Part shown: one piece after another, positions 34,524-42,320 of the stretch
Position numbering within the stretch: position 1 is the first letter of the stretch
Layout: each line of letters opens with the position of its first letter
Source: JAENVT01 sp039931555
Lineage (GTDB): Bacteria; Actinomycetota; Acidimicrobiia; Acidimicrobiales; Ilumatobacteraceae
NCBI GenBank assembly: GCA_039931555.1
Contig: JBDTRP010000171.1
Location: 1-64,000 of the forward strand
Direction: 5' to 3'
Length of the DNA stretch: 64,000 nucleotides
Notes under the pieces: model-generated
Seen by the model: the letters and a program-made list of their open reading frames with translations, nothing else
Databases searched by the model: none
What the model was told of the DNA's origin: nothing
Program-made: the position numbers and the translations under genes

Positions 34524-35365
34524 GCATCAATCGCGTACGCATCGTCACCGACTCGGCATGCGACCTCCCTCAGTCCGTTGCCGACGAGCTCGCGATCGAG
34601 ATCGTTCCGCTGACGATCCGCATCGACGGCCACGAGTACGTCGACCGCCACGACCTCAGCGTCGACGAGTTCTGGGCGAAGTGCGCGGCATCGCCGACAC
34701 TGCCCGAGACTGCGGCCCCGTCACCTGGACAGTTCGAGCAGACCTATCGACAACTCGCCGCGGACGGCGCCAGCAGCGTGGTCACCATCTCGCTCAGCGG
34801 TGCATTGTCGGCCACCATGCAATCCGCCGAGCTCGCGGCTCGATCCGTCGCAGATCTGATCCCGGTCACGGTGATCGACAGTCGATCGGTGACGCTGGGC
34901 CTCGGGGCGATCGTCTCGTCGTGTGCGCGACTGGCAGCACATGGCGCCAGCCACGACGAGATCGTCGCCCACGCCCGTGATCTGGCAGTGCGCACTCGCG
35001 TCTGGGGTGCGCTCGACACGCTCGACAACTTGAAGAAGGGCGGGCGCATCGGTGGCGCCAAGGCTCTGCTGGCGTCCGCGCTGGCCATCAAGCCGATCAT
35101 CGAGGTCCGCGATGGCAAGGTCGAACAAGGTGGGAAGCAGCGCACACGCAGCAAGGCCTTGGCGTTCCTGGTCGAGAAGGTGGCCGCGGTCGACGGCCTC
35201 GACAGCGTGTTCGTGCTGCAAGCAGATTGCCGCGACGTCGATCAGTTCGTCGAGATGCTTCGTCCACACGTCGACGGCCAGATCGTCGTCGGCGAGATCG
35301 GTCCGGTCGTCGGCTCGCATGCCGGGCGCGGCACGATCGGCGTTGCGTTCTTCGCCCGTACCTGA
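34520..35365 (+). CDS. DegV-family fatty-acid-binding protein
   Basis: 281 residues from GTG 34520 (GTGA overlap). DegV hallmarks are VRIVTDSACDLP, VTISLSGALSATMQSA, DSRSVTLGLG, LDNLKKGGRIGGAKALLASALAIKPI and GPVVGSHAGRGTIGVAF. DegV/FakB proteins bind fatty acids for phosphorylation by FakA; no fakA is adjacent. It is inserted between the DUF6049-like and kinase genes. Confidence 0.92.
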   Translation: MSINRVRIVTDSACDLPQSVADELAIEIVPLTIRIDGHEYVDRHDLSVDEFWAKCAASPTLPETAAPSPGQFEQTYRQLAADGASSVVTISLSGALSATMQSAELAARSVADLIPVTVIDSRSVTLGLGAIVSSCARLAAHGASHDEIVAHARDLAVRTRVWGALDTLDNLKKGGRIGGAKALLASALAIKPIIEVRDGKVEQGGKQRTRSKALAFLVEKVAAVDGLDSVFVLQADCRDVDQFVEMLRPHVDGQIVVGEIGPVVGSHAGRGTIGVAFFART

Positions 35366-35415
35366 GCTATTGCCCGGATTCGCCGGCCCAGCGCCACTAG
35401 CGTTTGCAGGCGGAC

Positions 35416-37125
35416 ATGTCAGCAACAATTCCTGGCGCAGCCAGCCCACCACCGATCTCTGCGTCGATTCTCGCCCAGCGTTACCAGCTGGAGCGACGGC
35501 TCGCGCAAGGAGGCATGGCAGAGGTCTGGCTCGCCACCGACCTGGCACTCACCCGGCAGGTCGCGGTCAAGCTGTTGAAGCCGACGTTGGCCGCGGACCC
35601 GGTCGTTGCTGAACGCTTCCGTCGCGAGGCGATCGCCGTCGCTCAGTTGAGCCATCCCAACATCGTCGCGGTGTACGACGCGATCGAAGACACCAGCGGG
35701 GACAGTCGACGTCTGGCCGTCGTGATGCAACTCGTCAATGGCAAGAGCCTTCGCCAACTGCTCGACGAACAGCGCCGGCTGAGCCCCGACCTCACCATTC
35801 ACATCGGCTCGTGCGTCGCCGCGGCACTCGACGCCGCTCACCGCGCCGGCCTCGTGCACCGCGACGTGAAACCCGGCAACATCTTGATCACGCCCGACGG
35901 TCGTGTGTTGCTGACCGACTTCGGCATCGCCAAGGGCCTCGGTGCCACCGGTGACGACCTCACCAGTGCCAACGTGATGATGGGGACAGCAAAGTACCTC
36001 TCCCCCGAACAGGTCCGTGGCAAGAAGCTCGACGGCCGCGCCGATCTGTACTCACTTGGGCTCGTGCTCTACGAGTGCCTCGCCGGTCGCGTGCCCTTCC
36101 TCGGCGAGACCGATACCGACACTGCACTGGCGCGACTCAATCGCGACCCCACCGATCTTGCTCGGCTTCGCCCGACCCTTCCCTACGGTCTCGCCGAACT
36201 GATCCACCGCCTGCTCGCCAGGCGACCGATGGACCGCTTCGCAACCGGGTCCGAGCTGCGGGTCGCGTTGACCCGCATCGCCACACGCGCCGACGACCCG
36301 ACGACATCGCCGACGCCATCTGCGGGCGTTCCGGCTCGTCGTGCCACCGGGCAGACACCAGTCGTGGCGGGCCTCGAGCCCGACGTCGTCGGTGGGTACC
36401 GGCCCGTGCAACGCAGCGGCCGTCCGGTCGGGCCGGCTCACCGCGGCGACCGCACACCAACCAGCACGACCCGCCCGCGTCAGCAACCGAATCGGACGTT
36501 CGAACAACGGAGGGGCCCTTCGTTGGTGCTCGTCGGTGGTCTGCTCGCAGCTGCTCTGGTGCTCAGCGCGCTGTTGTGGGCCACGCTGCACGACAACACG
36601 TCGAACACCGGGTTTGCCGCACCGTCGACCGTCGTGCCGGTCACCACCGCGACGCCGCCGGTCGCGGCGCCCTCGTCGAAGATCGTCAAGGTCACCACCT
36701 ATGACCCGGAAGGCGACGACGGCCAGGAGAACGACGACCTGGTGGCGCTCTCCATCGACGGCGATCCGGCGACTGTGTGGTCGACCCTGTGCTATGGGTC
36801 CCGCACACTCGGCGGCAAGGGCGGCGTGGGCGTGGTCGCCGACCTCGGCACGCCGGCCATCGGAACGTTCACGGTCTCGGTCGCCAGCGCCCCCTACCAG
36901 GTCCAGATCCTCACCTCGGGCGGCGACACGATCCCGGCGCAGATCGCCGACTGGGGTGCACCCCTGAAGCGCGCCGTCGGTGCCAACCCCGAGAGCGTCA
37001 CCGTGTCGTTCAGCAAACCGACCCGCTACGTGCTCGTGCTGTTCAAACAACTGGCCAAGACACCGGAGTGCACGAAGAACCCGTACCGCGGCGACATCTC
37101 CGAGATGAACTTCGTCGCCAACTGA
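35416..37125 (+). CDS. Ser/Thr protein kinase with MviN-like extracellular domain
   Basis: 569 residues from ATG 35416. The kinase domain (about 23-290) keeps the glycine loop LAQGGMAEVW, Lys52, HRDVKPGN, DFGIAKG and LSPEQVRG, so it should be active. A Pro/Thr/Arg-rich juxtamembrane linker, one helix (about 369-391) and a C-terminal discoidin-like outer domain (LSIDGDPATVWST, GVGVVADLG, PTRYVLVLF) follow. The same two-domain unit forms the C-terminal half of mycobacterial MviN/MurJ, where the kinase fold is inactive. Here it stands alone at the equivalent position, without the flippase. Confidence 0.92.
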   Translation: MSATIPGAASPPPISASILAQRYQLERRLAQGGMAEVWLATDLALTRQVAVKLLKPTLAADPVVAERFRREAIAVAQLSHPNIVAVYDAIEDTSGDSRRLAVVMQLVNGKSLRQLLDEQRRLSPDLTIHIGSCVAAALDAAHRAGLVHRDVKPGNILITPDGRVLLTDFGIAKGLGATGDDLTSANVMMGTAKYLSPEQVRGKKLDGRADLYSLGLVLYECLAGRVPFLGETDTDTALARLNRDPTDLARLRPTLPYGLAELIHRLLARRPMDRFATGSELRVALTRIATRADDPTTSPTPSAGVPARRATGQTPVVAGLEPDVVGGYRPVQRSGRPVGPAHRGDRTPTSTTRPRQQPNRTFEQRRGPSLVLVGGLLAAALVLSALLWATLHDNTSNTGFAAPSTVVPVTTATPPVAAPSSKIVKVTTYDPEGDDGQENDDLVALSIDGDPATVWSTLCYGSRTLGGKGGVGVVADLGTPAIGTFTVSVASAPYQVQILTSGGDTIPAQIADWGAPLKRAVGANPESVTVSFSKPTRYVLVLFKQLAKTPECTKNPYRGDISEMNFVAN

Positions 37126-37183
37126 CGGCTCTCGCAGCGGTAGTCTCGCCGCCATCGCAACACAGCTCGCCGACCACGAGCTG

Positions 37184-37756
37184 GTGACTGCAGCCCAGGG
37201 GGGAGACCGTGGGGCGCTCGACCAGCTGCTTCGCCGTCACTACGACCGCGTCCACGCGGTGTGCCGGCGCATCACCGGTCACGATGCCGATGCCGCTGAC
37301 GCCGCCCAGGACGCGATGATCGCGATGGTGCGCAACCTCGACCGCTTCGACGGTCGTTCGTCGTTCGGGACGTGGGCGTACCGCATCGCCACCAACGCCA
37401 GCCTCGACGAGTTGCGCCGTCGCAAGCGGCGTGCCATCCCGATCTCCGGCGACGACGAGGGTGATCATCACCACCAGGAGATCGCCGATCCCGCCAGCGG
37501 TCTGCGCATCGATGCGATCGGCGATCATCTGGCCATCGATGCTGCCCTTCGACTGCTCAGCGACGACTACCGTCTCCCCGTCGTGCTTCGCGACGTGGCC
37601 GATCTCGACTACGCCGAGATCGCGTCCGTGCTCGACATTCCCGTCGGCACCGTGAAGAGCAGGATTGCCCGAGGCCGGGCAGCCCTGGCCCAGGCGTTGT
37701 CGACCCAAGCAGGGAACCAAACCCCCGATCCCGAACGTCCAAGTAGAGCACCATGA
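37184..37756 (+). CDS. sigM: ECF RNA polymerase sigma factor (SigM-like)
   Basis: 190 residues as read from GTG 37184. Region 2: AADAAQDAMIAMVRNLDRFDGRSSFGTWAYRIATNA; region 4: LPVVLRDVADLDYAEIASVLDIPVGTVKSRIARGRAAL. Family members usually have about ten residues before this start. The in-frame upstream codons from ATC 37154 translate to the expected LADHELVTAAQ. TAGTCT (37141-37146) lies 7 bases before that ATC. The true start may therefore be non-canonical. The stop overlaps the next gene (ATGA), its probable regulator. Confidence 0.92.
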   Translation: MTAAQGGDRGALDQLLRRHYDRVHAVCRRITGHDADAADAAQDAMIAMVRNLDRFDGRSSFGTWAYRIATNASLDELRRRKRRAIPISGDDEGDHHHQEIADPASGLRIDAIGDHLAIDAALRLLSDDYRLPVVLRDVADLDYAEIASVLDIPVGTVKSRIARGRAALAQALSTQAGNQTPDPERPSRAP

Positions 37757-38556
37757 TCAACGAAGACCTGCCTCACAGCGCCGAGTCGGCCAGCGCCTTC
37801 CTCGACGGCGAGCTCGCTGCGAGCGAACGCGCCGCGGCGGGCGCAGACCCGGAGATCATGGCCACCGTCGAATCGTTCACCAGAGTGCGGGCCGTGTTGA
37901 GCGACGTCGAACCCGTGGCCGACGGCACGAAGGCGTCAGCGATCGCTGCGGCGCTGGCCGAGTTCAATGTGCTCCGAGCCCCCGCGTCTCGCACTGCTAC
38001 GCCGGCTGCGGCGGCCACCGTCATCTCGTTGCAATCACGCAGGCTCCGCGTCTATCGGGTGGTCATGGGCGTCGCCGCCGCCGCTGTCGTGGTGGTGGCC
38101 ATTGCCGCGCTGGGTTCCATCCGTGGCGAGGACGCCAAGTCCTCATCCTCGGCCACGCAGCCACCCGCTGCCGAAGCCCTTCCGCAGCTGAAGGTCGCGG
38201 CGACCGCCGCTGCCGCAGCGGGCGGGGCGCCATCCGCACAGAGCTCCGAGGCGTCGTTGCCGACGGTTGATTCCCCCGCAGAGCTGCAAGAGTTCGCCGC
38301 AAGCGCCGCGTCCGGCGACCTCGCAGCCGCTACATCGCCGGCGCGGGCCGGCACTGCTGCACCTGCGGTCGCTCAGCCGTCCCCGTCGGACGGCCCGTTC
38401 TCACAGGCGGCGTGCATCAACTCCGACCAGGTCGTGCTGGGTGACATCTCCTACCAGGGCACGCCGGCATACGCCGTTCGCAACATCACCACCGGCGCAT
38501 TGCAGGCCTTGGATGCGACCGATTGTCATGTGCTCGTCGAGGCGCCGGCTCCCTGA
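37753..38556 (+). CDS. Membrane protein coupled to the sigma factor, probable anti-sigma
   Basis: 267 residues from ATG 37753, overlapping the sigma stop. A 50-residue N-terminus (SASAFLDGELAASER) resembles the start of anti-sigma proteins. It lacks the zinc motif HxxxCxxC found in many of them. One membrane helix lies near residues 98-117. The outer part is Ala/Pro/Ser-rich, ending in a small domain with two cysteines (AACINSDQ, ATDCHVL). Position and topology suggest it holds the sigma factor at the membrane. Confidence 0.75.
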   Translation: MINEDLPHSAESASAFLDGELAASERAAAGADPEIMATVESFTRVRAVLSDVEPVADGTKASAIAAALAEFNVLRAPASRTATPAAAATVISLQSRRLRVYRVVMGVAAAAVVVVAIAALGSIRGEDAKSSSSATQPPAAEALPQLKVAATAAAAAGGAPSAQSSEASLPTVDSPAELQEFAASAASGDLAAATSPARAGTAAPAVAQPSPSDGPFSQAACINSDQVVLGDISYQGTPAYAVRNITTGALQALDATDCHVLVEAPAP

Positions 38557-38591
38557 CGGTGCTCACCGTTCGGCTCGTTGCCGACCCACAG

Positions 38592-38597
38592 TAGGCT
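38592..38597 (+). promoter_or_regulatory. -10 hexamer for a leaderless gene
   Basis: TAGGCT is followed by 6 bases and then ATG 38604. Confidence 0.5.
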
Positions 38598-38603
38598 GGA
38601 TGC

Positions 38604-38930
38604 ATGCCGGGTAACCCTCTCACCGATCCCAACTGGGCCGCAGATCTCGCCGACACCATCGACCGATACGTCGGCAAAGTGCGCACCACGGTCACCGAGC
38701 GTGCCGTCCTCGCCGTGCGCGCCGTCGTGTTCGGCATTGTCATCGCCATCGCTGCACCGGTCACGTTTGCGCTCCTGTTGATCCTCGGCACCAAGTTCGT
38801 GCAACGGATCGTCGCCATCGGCACCGACCACGGTTCCTCGATCTGGGTTTCCTACATGATCATCGGTGGGTTGCTGGTGCTCGCCGGTTCGTTCATGATG
38901 CGCAAACGCTTCGAGAGCGACCCGGCATGA
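38604..38930 (+). CDS. Two-helix membrane protein upstream of trxB
   Basis: 108 residues with two membrane helices (AVVFGIVIAIAAPVTFALLLIL and WVSYMIIGGLLVLAGSF) and an amphipathic N-terminus. The layout resembles holin-like or phage-holin-superfamily-III-like proteins, but I do not assign a function. It starts 6 bases after TAGGCT without a ribosome-binding site. Its stop overlaps the trxB start (ATGA). Confidence 0.75.
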   Translation: MPGNPLTDPNWAADLADTIDRYVGKVRTTVTERAVLAVRAVVFGIVIAIAAPVTFALLLILGTKFVQRIVAIGTDHGSSIWVSYMIIGGLLVLAGSFMMRKRFESDPA

Positions 38931-39874
38931 GCCATCACCACGTCGTGATCGTCGGCTCGGGTCCCGCTGGTCTCACCGCCGCGATCTATGCGGCGAGGGC
39001 CAACCTGCATCCCCTCGTGATCGAAGGTGAACCGTCGAGCACCTCGGATCAGCCCGGGGGCCAGTTGATGTTGACCACCGACGTGGAGAACTTTCCCGGG
39101 TTTCCCGACGGCATCATGGGCCCGGAGCTGATGTCGAAGTTTCGCGAGCAGGCAGTGCGGTTCGGCGCCGAGTTCCTCACCGAGAAGGTCACGGCCGTCG
39201 ATTTCGGCGAGCGCCCCTTCAAGATCAGCATTCACAGCCGCCACCTCACGGCCGACGCCGTGATCGTGTCGACCGGTGCGCAGAGCCTGATGCTCGGTCT
39301 CGAGGCCGAGTCGAGGCTGCTCGGCTACGGCCTGTCGACATGCGCGACCTGCGACGGGTTCTTCTTCCGCGGTCAGGAGATCGCTGTGGCCGGTGGCGGC
39401 GACAGCGCTCTCGAAGAAGCGACGTTCCTGACCAAGTTCGCGTCGAAGGTGACCCTGATCCATCGACGCGACACGCTGCGCGCCTCGAAGATCATGCAGG
39501 AGCGCGCCTTCAGCAACCCGAAGATCGAGTTCCTGTGGAACACCGTGGTCGAAGACCTGGTCGGCGACACCAAGCTGGAGGGCGCCGTGGTACGTGACGT
39601 CGTCACCGACACGCTGTCGACGCTGCCGGTCACCGGGTTGTTCGTCGCCATCGGCCATCGTCCCAACACCGACCTGTTCAAGGGTGTGCTCGACATGGAA
39701 GACAGCGGCTACCTGATCACCAAGCCGGGATCGTCGTACACCAATCTTCCCGGCGTTTTCGCATGCGGCGACGTACAGGATCACACCTATCGACAAGCGA
39801 TCACCGCGGCCGGATCCGGCTGCATGGCGGCGATCGACTGTGAGCGGTGGCTGGAGAGCGTCGCCGGAAGCTGA
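38927..39874 (+). CDS. trxB: Thioredoxin reductase
   Basis: 315 residues, an NADPH- and FAD-dependent flavoenzyme that reduces thioredoxin. FAD site GSGPAGLTAAIYAARA, redox pair in CATCDGFFF, NADPH site AVAGGGDSALEEA and the C-terminal FAD motif GVFACGDVQDHTYRQAITAAGSGC are all intact. It is translationally coupled to the preceding membrane protein and followed by trxA after 113 bases. Confidence 0.97.
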   Translation: MSHHHVVIVGSGPAGLTAAIYAARANLHPLVIEGEPSSTSDQPGGQLMLTTDVENFPGFPDGIMGPELMSKFREQAVRFGAEFLTEKVTAVDFGERPFKISIHSRHLTADAVIVSTGAQSLMLGLEAESRLLGYGLSTCATCDGFFFRGQEIAVAGGGDSALEEATFLTKFASKVTLIHRRDTLRASKIMQERAFSNPKIEFLWNTVVEDLVGDTKLEGAVVRDVVTDTLSTLPVTGLFVAIGHRPNTDLFKGVLDMEDSGYLITKPGSSYTNLPGVFACGDVQDHTYRQAITAAGSGCMAAIDCERWLESVAGS

Positions 39875-39987
39875 CATCGATTGCCCGCTGACGGCCGTGC
39901 CGGTCGTCACGACGGGCCTGGGAATGCATGTCGCGGCGGTGCCGTTCTGTACGGATAGCATCACGATTCCAACCGAAAGGACCCGCC

Positions 39988-40326
39988 ATGACCGCTGGCA
40001 TCGTCACCCTCACCACCTCTACGTTCGACGAGACCGTCGCCGCGGCCGACAAGCCGGTCATCGTCGACTTCTGGGCCGAATGGTGTGGCCCGTGCAAGAT
40101 GATTGCCCCGATCCTGAGTGAGATTGCCGCTGAGCAGGGCGATCACCTGACGATCGCCAAGCTGAACGTCGACGAGAATCCGGAAATCGCCATGCGATTC
40201 AACGTGATGAGCATCCCTACCCTGTTGATCTTCAACGGCGGCGAGGTGCGCAAGCGCCTCGTGGGCGCCAAGGGCAAGGGTCAGTTGCTTCAGGAGCTCG
40301 ACGAATTTCTGCCTACTTCCCGCTGA
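39988..40326 (+). CDS. trxA: Thioredoxin
   Basis: 112 residues from ATG 39988, preceded by GAAAGGA. Active site FWAEWCGPCKM, cis-proline in MSIPTLLIF, and NVDENPEIAMRF are typical. It is the electron acceptor of TrxB. A TAGCAT hexamer about 27 bases upstream of the start may be its own -10 element. Its 3' end overlaps the start region of the CwlM-like gene. Confidence 0.97.
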   Translation: MTAGIVTLTTSTFDETVAAADKPVIVDFWAEWCGPCKMIAPILSEIAAEQGDHLTIAKLNVDENPEIAMRFNVMSIPTLLIFNGGEVRKRLVGAKGKGQLLQELDEFLPTSR

Positions 40327-41282
40327 CACCCGGTCAGCGCGGCGAGGCCATTCGCGATCTACAGCGCCGCCTCGGTGCCGCCGGGTTTCCACCCGCCGCC
40401 GGCGCCGAGGCGGCGGCTTTTTGCCCTGCCACGGAAGATGCCGTCCGCGCCTTCCAAACCGGACGCGGCCTGCGATGTGACGGCCGCTGTGACGAGCAGA
40501 CGTGGACCGCCCTGGTAGAAGCCAGTTGGAAGGTCGGCGACCGGCTGTTGTTCCTCACATCGCCCAATCTCCGCGGCGACGATGTGGCCGAACTGCAGTC
40601 ACGCCTTGGTCGCCTGGGCTTCGATTGCGGTCGCGTCGACGGCATTCTCGGGCCCCGAACGGCCGAGGCGTTGGAGGAGTTCCAGGCCAACTGCGGTACC
40701 GCCGCCGACGGTGTGTGCGGGCCCGACACCGTGCGAACGTTGACGATCATGAGCTCGCAGTCAGGCGCCGGGCCGGGCATCGCCGCGGTGCGCGAGCGGG
40801 AGCGACTGCGCGCCGGGCTCGGGTCGGTTGCCCAATGCCGCATCGTCGTCGGCCAGTACGGTGGCCTCAGTGCCTTGACCCGCACCCTGTCACGCGAATT
40901 TCGGCTCCGAGGCGCAACGGTCATGTCGCTCGACGAACCCGACGCCGTCGCCCAGGCGACCGCCGCGAACCATTTCGCCGCGGACGTGTATCTCGGTTTC
41001 GAGAGTCACACCGAACCGGCCACGCGTGTGCAGTTCTATCGCGTTCCCACGTTCGAATCGGCCGGCGGGCGCTCGTTGGCCGAACTAATCGCGCACCGTC
41101 TTGGTCACCTTGATGGTTTGCTCCCGGAGGTGCACGGCATGCGTCTGCCGATGCTCCGCGAAACCCGCATGCCGGCCGTCCACTGCGTGTTCGGGCCCGT
41201 GCGAGTGGCAATCGATGCTGGTCCGGGCATCGCCGTGGCAATCATCGCTGCCGTCGAGCAGTGGGTCTCACGATCAAGTTGA
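40323..41282 (+). CDS. cwlM: CwlM-like protein: two PG-binding domains, degenerate amidase
   Basis: About 319 residues. PG-binding domain 1 is encoded from 40323 (PGQRGEAIRDLQRRLGAAGF ... TEDAVRAFQTGRGL), domain 2 from about 40550 (DDVAELQSRLGRLGFDCGRVDG), then an Amidase_3-like fold. There is no ATG, GTG or TTG in frame between the stop at 40131 and the TTG at 40548, which would delete domain 1. Candidates are CTG 40323, overlapping the trxA stop (CTGA), or ATT 40305, which has AGGAG 8 bases upstream. In the amidase domain the usual zinc-binding DPGHGG reads VGQYGG and the terminal catalytic Glu is absent (AVHCVFGP), so it is probably regulatory, as known for CwlM in mycobacteria, which controls MurA. 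Confidence 0.85.
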   Translation: MTPGQRGEAIRDLQRRLGAAGFPPAAGAEAAAFCPATEDAVRAFQTGRGLRCDGRCDEQTWTALVEASWKVGDRLLFLTSPNLRGDDVAELQSRLGRLGFDCGRVDGILGPRTAEALEEFQANCGTAADGVCGPDTVRTLTIMSSQSGAGPGIAAVRERERLRAGLGSVAQCRIVVGQYGGLSALTRTLSREFRLRGATVMSLDEPDAVAQATAANHFAADVYLGFESHTEPATRVQFYRVPTFESAGGRSLAELIAHRLGHLDGLLPEVHGMRLPMLRETRMPAVHCVFGPVRVAIDAGPGIAVAIIAAVEQWVSRSS

Positions 41283-41405
41283 GGGTTTATCCACAACATT
41301 GTCCACTAGGTGTGTGCAACCCTCAAGTTGACATTCCGATGACAATTCGGTCACAAAGTGGTAATCAACCCACTCTACGTGGTAATAATGCGCTGCTGGT
41401 TGTGG
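41283..41405. promoter_or_regulatory. AT-richer intergenic region with DnaA boxes
   Basis: This gap lies between convergent cwlM and parB. It contains TTATCCACA (41287-41295, a perfect classical DnaA box) and TTGTCCACT (41299-41307, 8 of 9). Both are enclosed by TTGAGGG (41279-41285) and its complement (41320-41326). Two copies of GTGGTAAT lie 21 bases apart (41358-41365, 41379-41386). Base composition is visibly lower in GC than the surroundings. No gene is seen. Confidence 0.6.
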
Positions 41406-42320
41406 TCAGGCGATGGAATCCGGGGGGTTGGTCATCGCATGGTAAATCCGTTCGAGGTCCTCGAGATCGGCGAACTCGATCACGACGCGGCCTCGCTTGG
41501 CGCCCATCGTGACGCCGACACGGGTCTGCAAGTGTTCGGCCAAGAGCTCTTCGAGCTCCAGGAGCCCCGGGGCACGCAACCGAGTCGCCGGTGTCAGGCC
41601 GGCGCCGTCTTGTTGGCGAACCGGCAGCCGGGTCACCGTTGACGACGATTCGCCGCGTTCGCGCACGACCTCTTCCAGCATGCGCACGGACCAGTTCTCG
41701 GCGGCGGCCTGGCGGGCGAGTTGCTCTTGCAAGTTGCGATCCGGGGTACCGAGCAGTGCTCGGGCGTGGCCTGCGGACAGGCGGCCATCGGCGAGCAGGT
41801 GTTGGATGCCGGGCGGCAACGACATGAGGCGCAGGGTGTTGGTGACGGCGGAGCGGCTCTTACCGACCCGGTTGGCCACCTGTTCGTGGGTCAGATCGAA
41901 GTCCTCGATCAGTTGCTGATAGGCGGCAGCTTCTTCGAGCGGTGTGAGGTCCTGGCGATGCAGGTTTTCCACGAGAGCTCGCTCGACCAACCCGAGATCG
42001 TTGGTGTTGCGCACGATGGCCGGGATGACCGCCAGTCCGGCGCGTCGGGCCGCCCGCCACCGTCGTTCGCCAGCGACGAGTTCGAACGCACTATCGCCGA
42101 TCGGACGCACCAGGACGGGTTGCAGCACCCCGATCTCGCGGATCGATGCAGCCAGTTCGGCCAGTGATTCCTCGTCGAAGTGGACGCGAGGCTGATGCTG
42201 GTTGGGGATGATGCTGTCAATCGGCAGATCGACCAGCCGAGGCGCATCCCCGTCGATATTGCCGGCCTCTGATGGAATCAGAGCGCCAAGACCCTTACCC
42301 AGACCGCCGAGTCGAGCCAT
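41406..42320 (-). CDS. parB: Chromosome-partitioning protein ParB
   Basis: 304 residues from ATG 42320; an extension to 42341 lies inside parA. The N-terminal CTPase domain has IIPNQHQPRVHFDEESLAELAASI and GERRWRAARRAG. The helix-turn-helix region has LTHEQVANRVGKSRSAVTNTLRL. A C-terminal dimerisation domain follows. It loads on parS sites and spreads as a CTP clamp; two parS sites lie upstream of parA at 43202-43260. It overlaps parA by 26 bases. Confidence 0.96.
   Translation of the reverse strand: MARLGGLGKGLGALIPSEAGNIDGDAPRLVDLPIDSIIPNQHQPRVHFDEESLAELAASIREIGVLQPVLVRPIGDSAFELVAGERRWRAARRAGLAVIPAIVRNTNDLGLVERALVENLHRQDLTPLEEAAAYQQLIEDFDLTHEQVANRVGKSRSAVTNTLRLMSLPPGIQHLLADGRLSAGHARALLGTPDRNLQEQLARQAAAENWSVRMLEEVVRERGESSSTVTRLPVRQQDGAGLTPATRLRAPGLLELEELLAEHLQTRVGVTMGAKRGRVVIEFADLEDLERIYHAMTNPPDSIA

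Noticed and set aside
42295..42320. Frameshift at the parA/parB junction
   Set aside because: Both proteins are complete to their ends; the 26-base overlap is a simple out-of-phase overlap.
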